Of a DNA stretch of 64,000 bases, positions 60,248-64,000 are shown in pieces. The position numbers and the translations under genes are program-made. Source of the stretch: Streptomyces fuscichromogenes (GTDB lineage: Bacteria; Actinomycetota; Actinomycetes; Streptomycetales; Streptomycetaceae); NCBI RefSeq assembly GCF_014645815.1, contig NZ_BMML01000006.1:461074-525073 (forward strand). Reading direction: 5' to 3'. The notes under the pieces are model-generated. The model did not search any database, was not told where the DNA came from, and saw nothing but the letters and a program-made list of their open reading frames with translations. Every line of letters starts with the position of its first letter. The first letter of the stretch is position 1.

Positions 60248-60430
60248 ATGCGGTGGTTCGCCGTGGGATGTGGCGCTGTCATGGGACTGGGTGTGGCACG
60301 CCTGCTGCTTCGGCAGATTCGCGGTCTCCTATTGGACGTTGGATCCGTCATCCGTGCCTGGCGAGACCTTGCAGGCGTGTTGAGCGACGCAGCGCCGATC
60401 CACGGCAGAACACGTCGACATCGACGCTGA
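60248..60430 (+). CDS. Small membrane protein candidate
   Basis: 60 residues: MRWFAVGCGAVMGLGVARLL forms a single transmembrane helix followed by an amphipathic, positively charged tail (LLRQIRGLLLDVGSVIRAW). ATG at 60248 has a strong AGGAGG site eight bases upstream, the main support; GTG at 60245 is an alternative. No homologues are recognised. It lies within the accessory region between att remnant B and the OLD nuclease. Confidence 0.5.
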   Translation: MRWFAVGCGAVMGLGVARLLLRQIRGLLLDVGSVIRAWRDLAGVLSDAAPIHGRTRRHRR

Positions 60431-60998
60431 GGAAGTACCCCCTCGGACGGTGCGACGTGGGCGGCCTTCCTCAACCGTTTTCGCCCGTACGGCAGACATC
60501 CACTCGTTCGCTCGCGGGCGCCGGGTGAGGCTGACAGCAGCCCCGTCCACCGCGGCGCCGGCCGGGAAGAAGCGAGCGAGACCCAGATGTCCCAGAGCAC
60601 CGAGGCCAAGCACGCACAGCCGGGTGCGGCCCGGTGGAAAGGCGTAGGTGAGGAATTCCCGGTGCTGAAACATGCAACCAGGGAGGCCCGTCCGCTGATC
60701 AATCCCACCGACCGCGGACCGCAGACGGCAGACCACCTGACTGTCGTCTGCCCCGTTCCGGGAGATCACAAAAGGCATCAGAGGTGACGCTGACTTCGAT
60801 CTCCGCAGAGAGCAGCCTGGTGTCGGCAGCAAGGGGCATGGAGGGCTGCCGCAGGGCTCCGAGGCTCAGAGGTCCCGCCCTTCAGAAATTCACTCATCTC
60901 GGGAATTCGGCTGATGAGGCGTCAGGACGGCTGCTAGCGTCCACAAACGTCACACAGGGATACAAATACCCCGCCCGCAACAACCATTCAGGACGACT
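60431..60998. other. 568-bp region upstream of the OLD nuclease
   Basis: No supportable gene. The last 100 bases are AT-rich compared with the window and contain TAGCGT (60935-60940) and ATACAAATACC (60960-60970), which may hold the nuclease promoter. The transcript could begin only 30-60 bases before the GTG. Confidence 0.4.
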
Positions 60999-62921
60999 GT
61001 GAAGATCAAGCGAGTGCGCATCGAGAACTTCTGCTGTCTGCACAAGGTGGACGTGTCCTTCGAGGAAATAACCTCCTTCATCGGCCCGACAGGGGTTGGC
61101 AAGTCCACCGTGCTCCGAGCACTCGACTGGTTCTTCAATGGCGAGAAGGGTGTCGCCCTCAGCGACGACGACATCCACTCGGCGGCCGAGGACGGCCGCA
61201 TCTCCGTGGAGGTGGAGTTCGACGGGCTCACGGATCACGACCGTCAGACGCTTGGGCGGTACGCGCCCGAGGGCGCCGCGAGTGTGAGCGTCTGGCGGAC
61301 CTGGCAGAACGGTGAGGACAAGATCACCGGCAAGGCACTCGCGTACGCACCGTTCGAGGAGGTGCGCAAGAATGACAAGGCCATGGAGCTTCGCCGCGCC
61401 TATGAGCACTTGAGGGAGAGCGATCCGGGCCTGGGGCTGCCATCTGCCGGCACCAAGGACAAAGTCCTGGAAGCGATGCTCACCTGGGAGTTGGACAACC
61501 GCAACCGGCTCACCGAGGCCGAGGTCGAGGACACCCACTTCTTCGGCTTCGCCGGGCAGAGCAGGCTCGCCCAGCTGATCGACTTCGTGTTCGTCTCCGC
61601 CGACCTGCGGGCGTACGAGGAGGCCGACGATCAGAAGGCCACGGCACTCGGCCGCATCCTCGACCACGCGGTGGACCGCTCGCAGGCGAACGAGCAGCTC
61701 GGAGAGATCGAGGAAAATGCCCATCTGGCCCGGCAGGAGGTGCACGCCAAGGTCTACGGTCCGGTGCTGGACGAGGTGTCGGCCGCTCTCTCCGAAGAGG
61801 TTTCGAAGTTCACCACCGGACGTCAGGTGGTAGTGACTCCCACGGTCCAGGCGCCCAGGCCGGCCAGGACCACCTTCCAGGTGACCATCCGGGACGGCGC
61901 GGCCCACACTTCGGTGCACCGGCAAGGGCACGGCTTTCAGCGCGCCCTGATCATCGCGGCACTGAAGTACCTGGCGGACCGAAGGCGCCCGGCCGACGGA
62001 ATGCGGACGTTGTGCCTGGCCATCGAGGAGCCCGAGCTGTTCCAGCACCCCCCTCAGGCTCGAACCTTTGCGAAGGTGCTTCGCGAGCTGATCGCCGCGT
62101 CGCCGCAAGGGCGTACGCAGGTCATGCACGCGACCCACAATCCGGTCTTCATCGACCCGAAGGGCTACCACCAGATCCGACGTCTGTGCCGCGCTGTCAG
62201 TGAGGAGCATCCCGCCACCGAGGTGTGGCAGGCCACGGAGGAAGACCTGTGCAGGGCCCTCGACGGGCTCGTGGACAAGAAGTCGATCCGGAGCAGGACC
62301 GAGGGGACGCTGGGAGGCGCGCTGGCTGAGGGCTTCTTCGCCCACGCCGTGGTGCTGGTCGAGGGCCGTGGGGACGAGGGGGTCATCACCGGGTGCGCCG
62401 AGCGGTCCGGTATCAACCTGGGGGCAGAGGGCATCAGCGTCATCGAGGTCCATGGCAAGGACAACATCATGATCTCCGATGCGCTGTTCAGCGCCTTGGG
62501 CGTCCCGTGCTACGTGGTGTTCGACGGTGACTCCGGCATGGAGGAGCGCAAGCGGGAGTCTGTGAGCCACTTCATTCCAGAGCAGCGTCAGGAGAAGGAA
62601 CAGGAATTCGAGCGGCAGGCACGAGTGAACCGGGCCAAGAACGCGAACCTTCTCCAGTACCTGGGGACGACGCCGGCCTCCCAGCCCGCCGACGACTCAA
62701 CCGGCCGATACACCGCCTTCGAGGACACTCTGGAGACCTACCTCGACCAACACTGGCCGACCTGGGAGGAACGCCGCCAGGAACTCATCCGTGCCGGCGA
62801 GGGCATCGACGGTAAGAACGCGGCAACGTACCTGGAGACGACGCGGACGGTCACTGCTGAGCCGCCGTTCCTGCTCCACGCCCTGCTGGAGAACGTCCGC
62901 GCGCTGACCGGCCGACGATAG
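60999..62921 (+). CDS. OLD-family ATP-dependent nuclease (ABC ATPase-TOPRIM)
   Basis: 640 residues. N-terminal SMC/ABC-like ATPase with Walker A GPTGVGKST (about 29-37) and a start RVRIENFCCLHKVDVSFEE typical of OLD/RecF proteins. ATPase C-lobe: RTLCLAIEEPELFQHPPQAR (Walker B and D-loop) and QVMHATHNPVFID (H-loop). A TOPRIM domain follows from about 450: VLVEGRGDEGVITGC (catalytic Glu) and YVVFDGDSGMEE (DxD). Gabija GajA belongs to the same family, but no UvrD-like GajB lies downstream, so this fits a stand-alone class. GTG at 60999 has AGGA six bases upstream. Lower GC and its place beside toxin-antitoxin genes suggest a horizontally acquired defence gene. Confidence 0.9.
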   Translation: MKIKRVRIENFCCLHKVDVSFEEITSFIGPTGVGKSTVLRALDWFFNGEKGVALSDDDIHSAAEDGRISVEVEFDGLTDHDRQTLGRYAPEGAASVSVWRTWQNGEDKITGKALAYAPFEEVRKNDKAMELRRAYEHLRESDPGLGLPSAGTKDKVLEAMLTWELDNRNRLTEAEVEDTHFFGFAGQSRLAQLIDFVFVSADLRAYEEADDQKATALGRILDHAVDRSQANEQLGEIEENAHLARQEVHAKVYGPVLDEVSAALSEEVSKFTTGRQVVVTPTVQAPRPARTTFQVTIRDGAAHTSVHRQGHGFQRALIIAALKYLADRRRPADGMRTLCLAIEEPELFQHPPQARTFAKVLRELIAASPQGRTQVMHATHNPVFIDPKGYHQIRRLCRAVSEEHPATEVWQATEEDLCRALDGLVDKKSIRSRTEGTLGGALAEGFFAHAVVLVEGRGDEGVITGCAERSGINLGAEGISVIEVHGKDNIMISDALFSALGVPCYVVFDGDSGMEERKRESVSHFIPEQRQEKEQEFERQARVNRAKNANLLQYLGTTPASQPADDSTGRYTAFEDTLETYLDQHWPTWEERRQELIRAGEGIDGKNAATYLETTRTVTAEPPFLLHALLENVRALTGRR

Positions 62922-63100
62922 TTGCCAGGTGCGGGGGCCGAAAGTCACAAGCGTGCCAGCTCGCTCAACGTCTCTCGATACATCGCGGGAGTCCTGCGCC
63001 TGCTTCGGTCCCACCTCCTCCTACTTCCTGTAGCGTCCTGAGGCGCACAACTGGGACGCTGGCGGGTAGAAGATCTCGCGAGGAACGGAGGGAGCGGACA

Positions 63101-63742
63101 ATGGCGTACTCGACTCGTATGGCTGCAGCTCTCTCTGGGGCCACCACCGGGCAACTGCGCTCATGGCGGCAGGACCGAGGCAATGGACCCATCCTCTGCC
63201 CTGAGCTTGCAACCAAGCCCGCTCTGTACTCCTTCAGGGATGTGCTGGCCCTACGCGCGTTCGCGATCCTCCGGCAAGACGTATCGCTGCAGAAGATCCG
63301 CAAGGCTCTGGCCACGCTGAAGCGATTCGGTGAGTTCGAGCATCTGTCCAGATACTCCCTGGTCGCCGAGGGCGACTCCATCGTCCTTGTGGGTGACACC
63401 GAGGACGACCATGCAACGGACCTCGTCAAGCACCCTGGGCAGCGGGTCATCGCAACCATGGACGACATCCTCCAGGAGTTCGCGCCCCGCGCCGGCGTCG
63501 TAGTTCCACACCTTCTGCGACCCAAGCAGCACGTCAGTGTGGACCCGGAGACGCAAGGAGGTCAGCCGGTGATCACCGGCACTCGCGTCCCGTTCGACGC
63601 CGTCGCGGAGCTGGTGGAGGATCGCGTCCCTCCCGAGAAGATCGCCGACTACTACCCCGGCGTGACAGCTGAGGCCGCCCGCGATGCGGTGTCCTTTGCC
63701 CTGTATGTGGACAGCTACAGCCCAGGACCGCGCGCCGCCTGA
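63101..63742 (+). CDS. MerR-like DNA-binding domain fused to DUF433 antitoxin domain
   Basis: 213 residues. The N-terminus is a MerR-type helix-turn-helix (MAAALSGATTGQLRSWRQDR, ALYSFRDVLALRAFAILRQD) with a regulatory helix. Residues about 140-205 form DUF433: DPETQGGQPVITGTRVPFD, LVEDRVPPEKIADYYPGVTA, the DNA-binding antitoxin domain usually paired with DUF5615 PIN-like toxins. ATG at 63101 has GGAGGGAG six bases upstream. The stop overlaps the toxin ATG as TGATG. It should repress its own operon and neutralise the toxin. Confidence 0.88.
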   Translation: MAYSTRMAAALSGATTGQLRSWRQDRGNGPILCPELATKPALYSFRDVLALRAFAILRQDVSLQKIRKALATLKRFGEFEHLSRYSLVAEGDSIVLVGDTEDDHATDLVKHPGQRVIATMDDILQEFAPRAGVVVPHLLRPKQHVSVDPETQGGQPVITGTRVPFDAVAELVEDRVPPEKIADYYPGVTAEAARDAVSFALYVDSYSPGPRAA

Positions 63743-63970
63743 TGCGAATCCTCATCGACGAGAACGTCCGGTGCAGATGCTGGAAATGCTCAGACGACTA
63801 CTGCCCGAGCATGAGGTACGTCATGTCAGCGAAATCAAGTGGACGGGGAAGAAGGATCTCGCCTTCCTCCCCGACGCCGCGAAGAAAGGCTTCGAAGCCT
63901 TCCTCACCAAAGACGGACGTCAGCTGGACCCGGGGTCCGCAGCTAATCGGGTTTCTGGGTCTTGGGTGAG
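63742..63970 (+). pseudogene. Frameshifted DUF5615 PIN-like toxin
   Basis: Starts MRILIDENV, the canonical opening with the acidic residues of PIN-like DUF5615 proteins. Just after, near 63768, one C is missing from a run; in the next frame the expected protein continues: VQMLEMLRRLLPEHEVRHVS, EIKWTGKKDLAFLPDAAKKG, FEAFLTKDGRQLDPG. The last residues differ from the usual TNDxN motif and the frame runs to the window end, so the 3' end may be rearranged too. A single-base loss would inactivate it. Confidence 0.75.
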
Positions 63971-64000
63971 GTCGGACTTGCTGGTCAGCGGTGTGGCAGT

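Noticed and set aside
60999..62921. Complete Gabija (GajA/GajB) system
   Set aside because: The OLD-type protein resembles GajA, but the following gene is a MerR-DUF433 protein and no UvrD-like helicase is present in the window.

Overview
The window is high-GC actinobacterial DNA and almost certainly comes from a Streptomyces chromosome. The supporting signs are pervasive GC-rich third positions, GTG and TTG starts behind GGAGG-type ribosome sites, Tat and lipoprotein exports, many families typical of streptomycetes (SpoIIE/GAF phosphatase, DUF5994, SCO5918-like protein, IclR, LacI, an ECF sigma fusion) and a rare TTA leucine codon in one operon gene. The number of decayed genes and duplicated fragments suggests a chromosome-arm or island-rich position.

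Layout. 0-5.7 kb: end of a cyclase-family gene, an Lrp/AsnC regulator, a tightly overlapping homoserine dehydrogenase - aldehyde dehydrogenase - aspartate ammonia-lyase operon, and a divergent IclR regulator. Together they could turn homoserine into fumarate. 5.7-11 kb: a secreted lectin-pectinesterase-polygalacturonase fusion, divergent from a striking single polypeptide joining an ECF sigma factor, a zinc anti-sigma-like motif, a membrane helix and an extracellular pectate-lyase-like beta-helix. This pair looks like a pectin-sensing circuit. 11-18.3 kb: HEAT-repeat protein, a translationally coupled MMPL transporter - histidine kinase - response regulator operon, and a small secreted protein. 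18.6-27.2 kb: GAF/SpoIIE phosphatase, secreted beta-propeller protein, alkylsulfatase-type metallo-beta-lactamase, and a duplicated-domain lipoprotein. 27.3-35.3 kb: a LacI-controlled catabolic cluster on the minus strand (Tat-exported beta-propeller protein, permease, HEAAH protein, hydantoinase/oxoprolinase, FAD oxidoreductase, LacI) with a perfect 14-bp operator palindrome.

35.4-46.6 kb is a mosaic of small regulatory and stress genes (MpaB-like oxygenase, HutD, CBS protein, cold-shock protein, MerR-like, STAS, two DUF5994 paralogues, GNAT) mixed with relics: a frameshifted Ser/Thr kinase, a DEAD-box helicase stub, a frameshifted winged-helix gene, and a deletion-bearing second copy of the 21.7-kb secreted-protein gene. 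46.8-55.8 kb: a large secreted S53-like protease with kelch repeats, a broken IS110-type transposase, a broken D-Ala-D-Ala carboxypeptidase, a thiamine-diphosphate enzyme and a flavodoxin-fold oxidoreductase.

55.8-64 kb is accessory. Three copies (plus a fourth at 35.4 kb) of the 3' half of a tRNA-Gly(CCC), some with their terminator, mark old integration sites. Between or beside them are a VapBC-type toxin-antitoxin pair, a Nudix fragment, a secreted protein, an OLD-family ATPase/TOPRIM nuclease, and a MerR-DUF433 antitoxin whose PIN-like toxin partner is frameshifted. No complete tRNA, rRNA, CRISPR array or biosynthetic megasynthase was found. All family assignments are from reading motifs by eye; no database search was run.
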